This document shows positions 45,790 to 57,714 of a DNA stretch of 64,000 bases, one piece after another (within the stretch, counting starts at the first letter, position 1; the number at the start of each line of letters is the position of its first letter). A program made the translations under genes and the position numbers. Origin of the DNA: Echinococcus granulosus (taxonomy: Eukaryota > Platyhelminthes > Cestoda > Cyclophyllidea > Taeniidae); NCBI RefSeq assembly GCF_000524195.1, contig NW_020170420.1:606808-670807 (forward strand), read 5' to 3'. The notes beneath the pieces were generated by a model, which saw only the letters and a program-made list of their open reading frames with translations, did no database searches and was not told where the DNA came from.

Positions 45790-46350
45790 GCATCTCGAGG
45801 AAAGCTACCCCCAGCAAAAAACTGATGAAATTTTTTTTCCAAATTGAAAGCGCCCATGATAAAGCATTTTCGTCTTACTATTGATGGAGCGTAGGACTAA
45901 TGAGGCAATCCCATGCTCTCCAATTGGAGGGAGAATGAGGATACAGAGGAGAGAGCATCTTTCATTCAGCCCATCTCCAAACCCGTAGTGCAGTCTTCTC
46001 AACGTTAAGTTGTATGGCATGAGGAAGGAGGTCTTGTGTTGTCTTTCCGCTCCACTGTCTAGCCCACTCACCTTCAAATTGTTTAGTACCACCTGCGGCC
46101 GTCGTTATGTGACCTTCAGGAGATGAGTGAAGTCTTGTAAACAGTTTCGTCTTCAGTCCACCGCATACAAAGCAGACAAAGCCTCATGTACCGAATTGGT
46201 CCGTGCCTCAAGGAGGGCGTGATGAAGTGGGCTACTGAGTGGATGGTTTGGTGACAGCCGGTGAGACACTAATTCTGTACCACATCACAAGTCAGTCTTC
46301 ACTTTCAAATAGACATCGCCAGCTCCTGAATCGTCTTCCCCCTCATGGAC
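45790..46350. repeat. Possible divergent copy of repeat family B
   Basis: Around 46110-46190 it resembles the 'agtgaa.aatt.tgtct..agtctacc.ca' block of copies 1-3. It lies upstream of bsx, so regulatory sequence of that gene may also be here. Weak by-eye match. Confidence 0.3.
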
Positions 46351-46816
46351 TGGCATCTACCCACTATTACGATGTGGAAGAGGAAATGTTTCATTAGCTT
46401 TTTTCCTTTCGAAAGATCTTTCCTTTTTCTTCGCACCATTAAAGGAATGAAGGAAAGTTTGTCACTTTGAGCTCATTATGAGCTCACAATTTGCCCTCTT
46501 TAACCCCCTCGCCCCTAATTAATCCACCAACAACGCACGAAGTGCCCAGTTAGGAGATGGAATGGACTCGCACACCTCCGCCTCCTCCTCCTCCCCCTCC
46601 TCGTCTTGATTAGGTCACGCGATGTAGCTAATTAGCAATGGGGGGAGGGTGGAGGGAGGGGTTCAGCTAAGGTAACCACTCGTTAGGGTAGTCATCAAAA
46701 ATTTCGCCTATCTCTTCAGATTAAGGGGTTACTATTCTATTGTTAGATTAAAATTCCACTTAATTAGAAATTTCAGTTCATCCTTTTTTAGATAAAAAGT
46801 AGGCAGTCGGAACTGA

Positions 46817-47236
46817 TTGATGGATATCACTTCATTGTATGAAGGAATGAAACCAAAAAAAGATTTCTGCCTAGACCATTTTCGGAATTTTTGTCATTCT
46901 TTTCCGCTCGCTTTTCCATACCATCAACGAGTCTTTGGTACTGTGGAGAGGATCTTTGGTAGCCCTCGCGGCTACGCCTCATCTACAGCAGTCTCGTTGG
47001 GGGGGAGGAGGGGGGGTCAAGGTTATTCCAGGAAAGTGACGGATCATTTTATTTCCTTTGCAACCGTGGAAGGTGCTTTGAAGTGTGCATTACTCCCGAT
47101 GTATGGTTGGCTATCAGCCACCTCCAACTTCTGCGGATTTGGGCAGCCGACCGATTTTTTAGCCACTTATGTCTTCATTCAGCCTGAAAGGGATTTTCAA
47201 ATTGTTACAGCTTTCGGTTCTTTCACTCCAGGTTGA
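46817..47236 (+). other. Unassigned 139-codon open frame
   Basis: One of the longer open frames outside the recognised genes. It is rich in aromatic residues and lacks a signal peptide, clear membrane segment or known motif. No splice-consistent neighbours were found. It could be a repeat-derived remnant. Confidence 0.15.
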
Positions 47237-47239
47237 ATA

Positions 47240-48670
47240 CTGGTAGTTTGAAATGGTGGATACGGGGTTAATGTGAAAAAGATAACGATAAGTAAGCTCA
47301 TTGTTAATGCTGCCTCGTCAAGGTGAAATGTCTTCTACCCAACTTCTATAAGTTCCCCCCACGGCTAGGCGAACGATTGGATGGCTTTTTACTGTGGCCT
47401 CCATTGATGTAATTCATGGTTTATCCAGTGGCGAACGTCAACACGAAGGTCTTTGTACTGTGGACATACTTGTTATGGCTCCCCCCCCCTTCTCAAAGAT
47501 CCTTTTTAAATTACCGGTCGAAGAGGCTCACATCATGGCCTCATCAAGGTTGGGAGGGCTTTACCTATTCACTCCTGGATTGGTCAATGGGGTGTGTCTG
47601 TGGGATGAGAGTCATAACGTAATTCGAAAAAGCCTTTTCCTCCTCCTCCTTAGTAAAGGTTCCAAACGTATGGTTGTATACTGCCATACCGATCCTGGAA
47701 TCTCTCAAAGGTGACATTTTTCTCAGTCGTCAAAGAATCTTTCTCCACAATGACCATAGATAATTTGGTACTTTAAACACGAGAGATCTAGAATAATGCT
47801 TAGGGGAAAAGAAGACAATTGTACCGAGAGAGGACTCTTTTCTTGTACCTTCGTCAAAGCTAAAGCCCTTCCGTCTGATAGCATTTCTATTTGGATAAGT
47901 GATCATGGCGTCACAAATACGTGACACGTTTTCCTAATGGCTTTATGACCAAATAATTATGTAAAAAACGCATTAAATAAGTTCAAACAAAAGATAAAGA
48001 CGGAGTAGTTTATAAAATTGCTCATTTTATCTGCTATGAATGGTAGGAAAATGTCGTGATTTAACATTTGTTCCGCTGTGCTTTTAAATATGTCTCCACT
48101 TTAGTTTCTGTGATTTTATCCCCCCGTGGTGGCAGCATGGCCAAAAGATATTGCTTTTCAGCCCTTCTGAATGTTTATAATAAATGTCCCTTTAGACTGG
48201 TGAGGCTTTTAAGGATTTAGGTAGGAGACTGGAAGCGCTACAGGGACTTTCGGCAAAAACTACTGATACTCGTTGTCGCACTGGGGCAAAGAAGCACTGG
48301 GTCCCTTCTTGTCGTCTTCCTACAAACACTTTGTGTATTGAACCGTTTCGTCCCCGAAGTTGTAATGTGCTAAAGTAGTGTGATAAAATCTACTGCTAAC
48401 AAACGTACAGCCGATTTGAGAGGCTATTAGCCCAAACACAACAGCAGGCCACAAAATGAGCGTAAAAACCGTTGTGATTGACTTACCCGCGTATTTTAGC
48501 ATACGGCTAAACAAAATACCAAATCACATTGACCTTTATCCATAATTTTTTTTTCACGTCCTGTATATTTTATTCTGCACCTCCAGTTTGCCTCGATTTA
48601 ACATCAAATGTGAATTCTAGACATGATTTCAGATAGTCCGCATTCGAGCCATTCAAACACATGTAAGGAT
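47240..48670. other. Intergenic DNA; one palindrome relative
   Basis: No gene supported. 47908-47929 contains GCGTCAC-N6-GTGACAC, another relative of the palindrome in the TTAA-bounded elements. A minus-strand frame at 48320-48514 includes one hydrophobic segment but has no further support. Confidence 0.4.
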
Positions 48671-48675
48671 AAACT

Positions 48676-49765
48676 TCATTGTGTTCTGCGTAATGCTTCG
48701 ACAGTTTGTTGAATTCTGCATTTGATCACGCGGGCTTCTAAGACTCTACCATTGTACTTCCTCATGGCAGCATGGCTTCTGGGCCATGCCAGGGACCCCT
48801 CAACCCTCCCGTACATTAGCATTCCACTTTCTGCCTCAGTCTTATGAATTCCTTCGACTTCAGAAAAGACTCGTAGAGGTGGTACGCCGATGGCAGCGGA
48901 AAGGCAACCCGATTCACAAGAACAAGAACAACCTGGATTTCTACTGCTGTTGGTTAAACTTAAAGGTTCAGAAGAAGGCCATCTGGTCCTGGTGCGAGAG
49001 CCTGTGAAGACCCCCAATAGAAAGGTCGAAAATGACCACCGCAGTTCGGTGTTTCGCAGGAATGGTCTTAACAATCGAAGCGATGCTGGTTGCGAATCAT
49101 CCGTAATATTTCGGTACAACGCTATCTAGGGTGCCCATAGTAAAGGTGTCAGGTAATTAAGCATGCGATACTTCCTCCACCTCTCCACTACCTAAATAGA
49201 ACCCAGATGGATGTGACTGGGCAGTACCAAAGTAAAAACAAAGTGGAGACGAGGAATAGGCGTAAAGCCCTATTTCCAAGAAACTATTAAATGACTCTGC
49301 TTTCAGGCCAGTGTTCAGATGACAAACGATGGGCATACAAGATTACCAGCACATAATCCCTTCCCCATTATAGGTCCCAAACAGAACGAAACTCCAAATC
49401 CAGTGGAGTGGACCAGAGAATCGGTGACGTTGCGGCCAAATATCTTTTCGGTTGCACGCGAATACGATGACTGGCGCCATTGGTTCGTGGGTGTCATTTC
49501 GTGCCGCACCGACTACGTTGTAATGGTCGACTAGGGAGGTTGAGTAAGGAGAACCCGGGAACGACGCTAAAAATGGAGGAGCCCTATGTACTACATTTAT
49601 AGTTTGTTTAGCTCCGCGTTTTAGTTGCGCGGATAATTAAAGCATTGCCCGCTGGCCATGCTAGAAGCCTCTCAGCCCCTCTGTACGTCGGTAATACGAT
49701 CTCTGTCCAACTCTTATGACTTCTTTCGCCTTCGGCAAAGACACTGATGGCAATATTCGCTGTGT
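48676..49765. mobile_element. TRIM-like non-coding LTR element, copy C
   Basis: Terminal direct repeats lie at about 48676-48890 and 49585-49760: both show 'ggccatgc.ag' then 'cccctc/ct..cgta', then 'tcttatga.tt.cttcg.cttc'. The putative primer-binding site is at 48891-48910, and a purine stretch (about 49568-49580) precedes the 3' repeat. Same orientation as copies A and B. Confidence 0.65.
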
Positions 49766-50177
49766 TGAGGATTCTCACGACGAGTCTTCATGCATAACAC
49801 TATAAAATTCCAAATCAAACTCAACGTCAGGGGTCAACATGGCCAAATGATTTTGGGTCGTTCACTCCTGATGAAATAGACTCAGCAACAAGAAGCAGTG
49901 CCTTACTAAAAATAAGTTAGGACCTCCATTCGAAATCGGATAAATTTTTCCCTGTTAGGATTCAGATCCTCTGGTCCTGTGGGGAAAAGTTTGGGGGGGG
50001 GGGGGTCGTGGTGTCCCCCACAAAGTATCATCGTCAAGAATGCTTTTCATTTAATGGCATTGGAAAACTTTCCGATAATAATCGCTATAAGTTTGTCAAA
50101 TTGGTCTCTTTGTTTATTTTGAAAGTCCTTTATGTCATTAAATTCTTGCGGCGACTTGTTAAAACTTCGTAGGGTCT

Positions 50178-50263
50178 ATGGTACCAAAAATACCAGTACA
50201 GGAGGGTGTAGAGACAGCCACTATGAACCGTAAAAGATCTCAACGCCAGAAACTGACTAAAAA
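50178..50263 (+). other. Candidate exon of an unidentified plus-strand gene
   Basis: After a TAG acceptor at about 50172, an ATG at 50178 opens 29 codons ending TATMNRKRSQRQKLTKK, then a GTGCAT donor-like site. The basic run resembles nuclear or nucleolar proteins. It fits no known family and its phase does not join directly to the next candidate exon. Confidence 0.22.
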
Positions 50264-50891
50264 GGTGCATAAGTTGTGAAAGCATCTTTCGCATCACTTT
50301 GCTGAATTTCTTTTGTTAAGGGGCCATTTTCAGGTTGGCAATTTTTGCCTGTACCTGTTCTAACTCCTCACTAATTATCATGAGATTTGTAATTTCTCTT
50401 TGCCTAATTGTCTGCTTCGCACGCTCTGAGAATTGAGATGCATTTAGATTGCAGGGAAAGGAATGTCGGAGCGGCGATAATTAACCCAATTCCCACTTTC
50501 ACAACCAATGGGATTGCCTCAATAATCGTCCAATTAAACTTTGTAACATTTAGCCCAATTACTCATAGGTGGGAAAGCCTTTACACCTTATGCCTAAAGT
50601 ATCAAAATAACCTAATTTCCTCTTTTTTAATAACCCGTTTGCATCGCATGAGTAGAAATCAAAAGGGAAAAGAAGTCTTGTTAAAATTTTCTGGTTAAAT
50701 TGTTTAATCTACAAGTAGGCACTTTCGTCACCATTCAAGGTGCATTTTCATTGGTCTATTTCTATTTTCAAAAAAGTGCAACACAGCTGATATCAATCAC
50801 CTAATGTTACCATGCGTTATGTATTAAAGGCGAGGTTATAAATAAGTTAACTAGTTGTCACTCAACTTTACGGCCCTCGACTTCTTTTAAG

Positions 50892-50988
50892 TCTCGACCT
50901 TGAAGCTCTCCGTGACCGCCACGCCTCTGCCTTGGCCAACTCAAGTCAAGTCGGTCAGCAAAGTGATTTCTACCAGTGGGAAAATTGA
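50892..50988 (+). other. Candidate 3' terminal exon of an unidentified plus-strand gene
   Basis: After a TTCTTTTAAG acceptor, 32 codons (LDLEALRDRHASALANSSQV then GQQSDFYQWEN) end at TGA. Amino-acid composition and local GC content look like real coding sequence, and the residues suggest a short helical segment. It is too short to name, and upstream exons are unresolved. Confidence 0.3.
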
Positions 50989-51584
50989 TCCTAAATGATG
51001 ATCTGCCATTACTTTGTAGCAAACTTCTCATAAACAATTTGTCTGGTTTGTTTCAGGTCTCTCCACCTTTAGTGATCATGGTACACCAATGATAGCGGAG
51101 AGTGGTGACCAGCAACTGGTGCCTCAGCCATAAGTCTTCACGGATACCGTCAATCCCAGCCGATACCCGATAGACTATGGCGGGTACATTCGCACGTACC
51201 ACTATAGGCCTGCAGTCCACTGTAAGATATAGGAGTTCCCACCGTAGGGAAGACCTGAGAGACTGGTAACAGCAGGTGATGAGGGAGGAATCCCCAGTTA
51301 CCCACATGCGGGGCGATTCATGATTAACTCGAAAGACTAGCCTCCTAACCTCTGTCATTGAATTCTCATCACTTCAACCGCATAATTTGCGTTCCGTTCT
51401 GGAAGAAGCCTTTGGAATTGCAAGCATTTTATTAGTAATCCAGGTAGACACCTGTTCCCACCCAATTAAACGCAAGCCGTAACTGTAGCCACCTCCGTCC
51501 CCCCATCTCTTCTTATCCCCTAAATGCCCGTTCTATTTCACACGTGATTGTGTGATAATGGATCCCAAGAAAAGGTGAGAATCA

Positions 51585-52330
51585 CTAAAAGACATACCAA
51601 CAGAAATAAAAGGATGGATTGGAAAAGGCAGTAGCCCAATCCCACCCATTCAAACGCGTGGCATCTCCTCTCACAAGTCCAAATTGTGGCATAATTAGGT
51701 CTTCCGTTGTCTTGTAGGAAGAGGACTTTCTTCCGGGTTGTCTTCCTAGTGCACCTTCAAGTTTTATGGCATTGAGTGGATAGGGAGGTCTCGACCGCAG
51801 CAAGCCTTCAGCAAGTGAACAAGTCTGTCTATACTTCACCACACACAAGTTAAAGTGGAGTGTGAGCTAGAAGTGATGAGAGGGTCACGCTCCACATGTC
51901 AGTAAGTCGGTGAACATGTGGATGAAGGCGTGGTTTATGGAGTAAGATGAACGAGTTCGTAATAAAGTGGAACTTCTTGCCACTTGCTGCTAATACGCAT
52001 GACATCCGCTTTCTTAAAAGCCCTTGCCACGGCACAATTAAACCAAATGATGTAAGTTCCTACTCCTCGTAATCAATGGTAGGAAGACCCGCCTGAACTT
52101 GGCACGTCGATGGTTGAGCAGCGCAAAATCAGGATCCAAATTTTCCTTGGGCCATTCCTCAATGGTACGTTGTTCCGCTGTAACATTCCGCACCTTCTAC
52201 TCATGGTGTGAGATCTCAGTTTCTAAGCGAAACTTCTGCCTCAAATATGGTACTGAATCAGACTTGGTTCATGAACCCCACAATTTGAAGTCATATCCAC
52301 CAGGTTCAGTTGACATTTCATTAGCATCAA
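51585..52330. repeat. Dispersed repeat family B, copy 3
   Basis: Shares with copy 2 the ordered blocks 'gtgaa.aa.tctgtct.ta.t.caccaca' plus 'aagtggagtg' (about 51810-51870), and 'gtt.ccgctgtaacattc' through 'aaacttctgcctc' (about 52170-52240). No coding capacity is visible. Confidence 0.5.
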
Positions 52331-53075
52331 AAAATAGGGGGGAGGGGGAAGAAAAAAAATGCTTTGTAAAAGTGGGGATCGTGACAAGCCTAGAGGCCGA
52401 ACAGCAATGGTGCTTGTCAACTTATATCAAAGTCTTAGCAACGAATTGGTACTGTAAAGAACACTTCAACCTACCCGCTTACCTTCTATACACCAAAACA
52501 ATAATCCAGTAAAGTCTCGTAGGGCAACGCACCCAGTGTCGGAGTCAAAAATCAACCCACCTAGCATCGAAAAGCACCTGGCACCCATTGCCGGGCCTTA
52601 TAGCCAACCGGTCAAGACCTCGTCCCCGCAGCTTTTCAGAATTTGACATGAGCAACTTCGTACTTATTAAATTTAAGTAGCAAAAACCGAACCCCTTCAC
52701 ACAGCACGACTGATACTTTGTAAGACCAACAGGTGCGCAGCGATCAAGACTTAAAAACTCGGCCACTTGGCTAGGTGAAGGAATCCACCCTTTCGTCGTA
52801 AAGGCAGTTAGTTCGAGGAAACAATTCTCAGATGTGCCCTAATAATTAAGTCTTAACTGGAAAAGCACACCACCTCGGAACCGTAGGCCAACACAAAATC
52901 AAACGACCCCAGAGCATAATTCAACAAATGAATTAGCGTTAACTCCTACCAAAACATTAAATCACCAGGTGAATCAACTTTCAAAAACGAATAATGCGAC
53001 TTCACCAAACGTTATATCAGGACTTTGCAAATATTACACAGTTCAGCGCATAAAACAATATACCCACGCATACAC

Positions 53076-53081
53076 TTTATT
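53076..53081 (-). terminator. rpl8 polyadenylation signal
   Basis: AATAAA on the minus strand only three bases after the rpl8 stop codon, giving an extremely short 3' UTR. Confidence 0.7.
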
Positions 53082-53084
53082 CAT

Positions 53085-53980
53085 TTACTCCTTATCGGAC
53101 TTCGCAACAATGACACGAGTACCACGGATACGACCAGTGCGTCTAGCAGCAATGAGACCGACCTTCCTACCGTGGGAGGCGTCTCTGCGGATGGTTGACG
53201 GTTTGCCAATGTGCTGATGATTACCACCACCATGAGGATGTTCAACGGGCTGGAAAAGGAAGGAACATTAACTGCAAGTCTATATAGAAGTAAGTACAAG
53301 CCAAGGACAAGAAGAGAACTCACGTTCATACAGACACCACGAACGTGTGGCCAGCAGTTACGCTTAGCTTTGTACTTGTGATAGGCACGGCCTGCCTTCA
53401 GAATAGGCTTATCAATACGTCCACCACCGGCGACAAGACCAACCATAGCACGGCAACCCGAGGAAAGAACTTTCTTCGCGCCAGATGGCAGCTTAACGCG
53501 GGTCCTATTTGTGTCGTGATTGTGAGACACAATGGTGGCATAGGTACCACCAGCCCGAGCAAGCCTGCCTCTATCGCCGTTCTTCTCTTCTACATTGCAG
53601 ATAACTGTACCCTCAGGCATGGAGCCAAGGGGTAACACGTTACCAATCTAATTTTTAATAAAAAGTACTTCCTAAACCTTGTTTCAAACCTGTAAAGCAG
53701 CCTTCTTCCCGCAGTAGACGAACTGACCAGTATGCATTCCCTCGGCAGCGATAAAAAGCTGCTTAATGTGCCTGTAGGAGTACATATCACGGAAATCAAC
53801 ACGAGCCAGAGGAGCACCACGACCAGGATCATGGACGATTTCCCGAACAACACCACGGATATACCCATGTCTTTCTGAATAGTCTACGGGGCGCAACTTG
53901 GCAGGACCCTTCCGATGTTTAACGTGCGCTCTGAAAACACTTCCCGCTCCCTTACGCTGACTCCTGATTACGCGTCCCAT
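53085..53980 (-). CDS. rpl8: Large-subunit ribosomal protein L8 (uL2)
   Basis: Complete in three exons: 53980-53690, 53647-53324 and 53249-53085, all phase 0, with introns of 42 and 74 nt; 259 residues against 257 in human. It begins [20 protein letters not shown] and includes [56 protein letters not shown], the highly conserved [20 protein letters not shown], and [20 protein letters not shown] near the C-terminus. uL2 is a core component of the cytosolic 60S subunit near the peptidyl-transferase centre. A TTTTTGTAG acceptor-like site ends only seven bases before the ATG, so a 5'-UTR intron or spliced-leader addition is plausible. Confidence 0.98.
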
Positions 53981-54039
53981 GAATTGGCTACAAAAAGTGC
54001 GACAAACAGCACACGACAAGAATCAAACGCGAAATTGTG

Positions 54040-57000
54040 GCGGGGCAAACTTAAACAAATTTTTGTGCCACGAAAATGTCTAAAGCAACGCAGTCACTTC
54101 AAAAATCCCAACCTTACCAAGAAAATGATTAGTGCACAGGGTATTTGCAGGCATTAGATCAATAAAAATTAAAGCCAAAATTTTTTAAGGAATAACTGTT
54201 AGCTAATTACTTGTACAAAGTATTTGACACATAAAAATTTTTAAAATGTTTATTTAAATGTAGTGGAAAAAAAGAGCTGCATTCTTAAATGTTAGGTTCT
54301 GGAAACACCGATGTTTTAAGAGATTAGAAAATTTGATTATTTTGCAAGCCCCTAAACTGAAACTATTTATTGCTTACTATATTTTTAGCCACTTTGCTAG
54401 CTTAAAGTTAATTCTTACAACAGATATCGTATGTAGTGCACTCGTGACTCTGTATATTGATGACTGAGAATTTTTATCAAAAACGATTATGCTGTTGTAC
54501 TAAAATTACCCTTGATTGTTTACGTTACGAGTAAGATTTGCTTCATTTCAGAGAACACAATTTCTTCTAACTGCTGCATTGATTGGCATGATATTTTCGT
54601 TTTACTAAATCATCCCATTTACCTGCTGGTACTTGTTTTTGAATTTTTTGAGGCTTGGAGGATGAGTGGATTTGTTGCATATTATACATCGTGGGGTTTG
54701 TATTATGCAACTTTTCACTCCTACATCAAGTCTGATCGCCTTTTTACGTCTGATTTACTACTTTTCGTAGTTTCATTTGGTTCTTTTTCCAGAAGATTCA
54801 CATTTGTGCTCTGTATTAAACTAGGTAACTTGCGTTCTTAATTTTTTGCCTCTCCTTTCCTTGGCTTTGTGCGTTTTTTTGCTTAGATTTTTAATTTAAT
54901 TCTGATTAGCAGTATTCTTTGCTATGGGCACATAGATGACTTAGAACCGGATTTCGCTTGCACAAGTTAGCTTGGCTGTATTTGGAAGCGCAACCGTTAT
55001 GAGTTACCCAAATCCTGATCTGAAGTTGGGTTCGTTTTGTGCATTTTTTTGTTTGCGTCTTAATATTTTCCTGGCTGTGGATATCAAACAATGAGATTTT
55101 GTTGAATCCCAGCCGTGCGGCTCCCTTATTTAGCGGTATCAGCCATCATGGTTGTGTTTTTTTCTTGTTAACGAAGTAGTTTGACACTTTCTCACTTGAG
55201 TCACTTAGGTTAACGGAAATTTGGTGGCTTTGTCAGGGCGGCCTGGGATTTCATAATTTTCTCTGGTCATGTGTATACCTAATCCATTCATGCTTAATAG
55301 AATCGGTAATTTAGTTGTCCTGTTTTTTCCAATCAAGCATCTTAAATTTTGGAAGGGTGTAAACTTTCTTACCCTATGAGCATCTTAATAGTCAATTTAG
55401 GATAAGTGGGAGAATTTATTTGGGCTTCTCCCAAAACTATTTGCCTCATTTAATGCCTTTCGAAAAAGGTGACATCCGTAAGCTATCCATTTTCTCATGG
55501 TAATTCTTGATGCATGACGCGGTGTCATATCGTGTTCCGAGGCACGTGTGGTTTCAGGGTTGCTTTTTTCTTGGCACGTTGTAGACGCGTTAGCAACCAT
55601 TCGGGGCTTAATGTACGCGTCTTTCATGTCATTTTGACGAACATTCCTGGGGCCCACCCCCAGTTTATCAGTGGAAGACTGTCACTAATTCAATCTCTAA
55701 CAATCGGTTCAATTTTTGGCTGGGCCAAGTATAAGCACGAGGTTCCACCTCTACTACTCAGTGTTGCGAGTGCTTTTCACAAGCCTTTTATGCATTTTAT
55801 TAAACACTCTAAGGTCTCATGACGGATTGACACAAGGTAGTACGAGTGGTGTGGGTTTCGATAGGATTTAATCTTTTTAGCTTTGGCTGCTAGGCGCCTG
55901 GTGGCTCAGGGATTGCATCCTTCGAGCTTTCAAGCACGAATGGCTTCTGATTTCTGAGTCTACCCTAACTAGGGAGGCTTTCTTATCCTAATCTTGTTCC
56001 ACTAGTGTTTTAAAATTATTTTTAAAAATAACATTGTCGTCTAAATGTAAGTTCTTTTGCAAAAATGGAAATTGAATTCATAAAACACCTAATTAACTAC
56101 CTCGATTAAAAACGCATCAACAATGAGCTTCTCCTAGGTATTCAAACGATGTTTAGAGTAATTTCTTCAGACCTTATTAATTCATCAATCTTATGGAGTA
56201 CAGCCGAAATGGTTGCCCCTCTTAGCGCCAGAAAGAGCAACTTGCGCCTCGACTCAATTCAGTCTCCGCCCACTTGCGCCACAGGTGAAATCACAAGTGT
56301 CTCGTCTCCCAGGAGGATGTTTTCTTACCTTCTTAAGGGACGAATTTACCTTCACAACGGCCATTTACAAACTATCAACTGGTTTTGGGATTTGTGCAAG
56401 ATGGATTGACGACCCATTACCATGATTGGAGCGGAAAAGCTCCACATCTGTCACGGAGATTATTTTTTTGTAGGGACGGTTCTCTACCGCCACCTCATCC
56501 GAAATTTTTCATGTTTTAAAACTCGCCAACTAAATCGGCATACAAAGGCTGCCAATTCGGTCAGGCTTCTACTCGATCTATCCTCGGTCATTTTGGGTCG
56601 TTCTCAGATCCGGCTTGGAATCCCAGAAAAAAGGAATTTTGTATCGAGTTTGGGACACTTGTACGTTCTTAAGGCGTTTTTATGAGCATTTCCCCTCATC
56701 TGTTGCGCATCCCCAATTTTAGCTAGGCAAAAAGCAGGCACCAAGTTTACCTCTGATATGAGCCATCCAGGATATTCTGAGATTGGACCTTCATCCCGTC
56801 TTTGACATTAAGTATGGTAATTCAGAAACCCCATTTCTTCGTGGTCAGAGTCAGCGGTGGTCCTGATCTCTTCTAAAAATACTTCCTCTGTGATAATGAC
56901 AGGAATCCCATATCCTCTACGCTATTTGAAAACCACCTTATTCCGCTTCATCAAAGGAAAAGCCGACTCCAAAAGGGAATGTCCAGGTTGGATATTAATT

Positions 57001-57700
57001 AGTTGAAGCAACCATCAGTACAAACGAGAATCCTTCTTCAAAGCTAGACTCAGAAGTCAGCCAACGAAGCCCAAATTGTTCTTTATTTAGATTGGGCTCA
57101 TTTATCTATGTCTCCAATGTAGCGTCTCAGATTCTCCCAGAAGCCAATGTTGAAAAACGGTCTCTTTGTGATTGCAAACCGGTCCGGAGGGTAGTGTCAC
57201 CATAACCGGAGTACAATCAGCCAAGAATGGGGAGCCAAAGTAGTTTGATGTAAATTCAAACAGATGTCAAAGCGCTACAGGAGAGGCAATAGCAATTGAA
57301 AAGCCCAAACCAAAGTAGGTGCTGGGACCCTAAATTCTACCCTGACAAAATTGCTGCCAGTCACGTGGCATGAGACGCCTCCACTTTGTTTCTGAACCAC
57401 CCAGCAGTCACAAACACGTAACGCATTCCTTACCAGTTGATGATAACGGTGAAATACATGCAGGATGTTCCTGGCCTGGTACTCCCAATCCCCTTTCTGC
57501 CTGTTGAATCGGCAAGTTCGATAGTGCCAGTGTCGGTGCTAGGTTGGGTCAATAAAGCACACTTGGACTGCGGTGATCGGTTTCCCCCTAGGCCCTGGTA
57601 GCGACCAAATTAAGCGCATGGGAACGGGAATGTCACAATTTAGTGAGGTACTAGGAAAACCATCTTTCACCTTACAAAGGCATAAAATATATGCAGCATT
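54040..57700. other. Intergenic DNA without recognised genes
   Basis: Open frames of 60-100 codons occur on both strands (for example 54512-54841, 55514-55822 and 56149-56685), but none shows a domain, signal peptide or consistent splice sites. A segment at about 55890-55950 vaguely resembles a tRNA D-arm region. Confidence 0.45.
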
Positions 57701-57714
57701 TTATAAAAAAAAAG

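Noticed and set aside
48320..48514. 64-codon minus-strand frame with one hydrophobic segment
   Set aside because: Could be a small membrane protein, but no homologue comes to mind and a GTAAGT site soon after its internal ATG makes the reading ambiguous.
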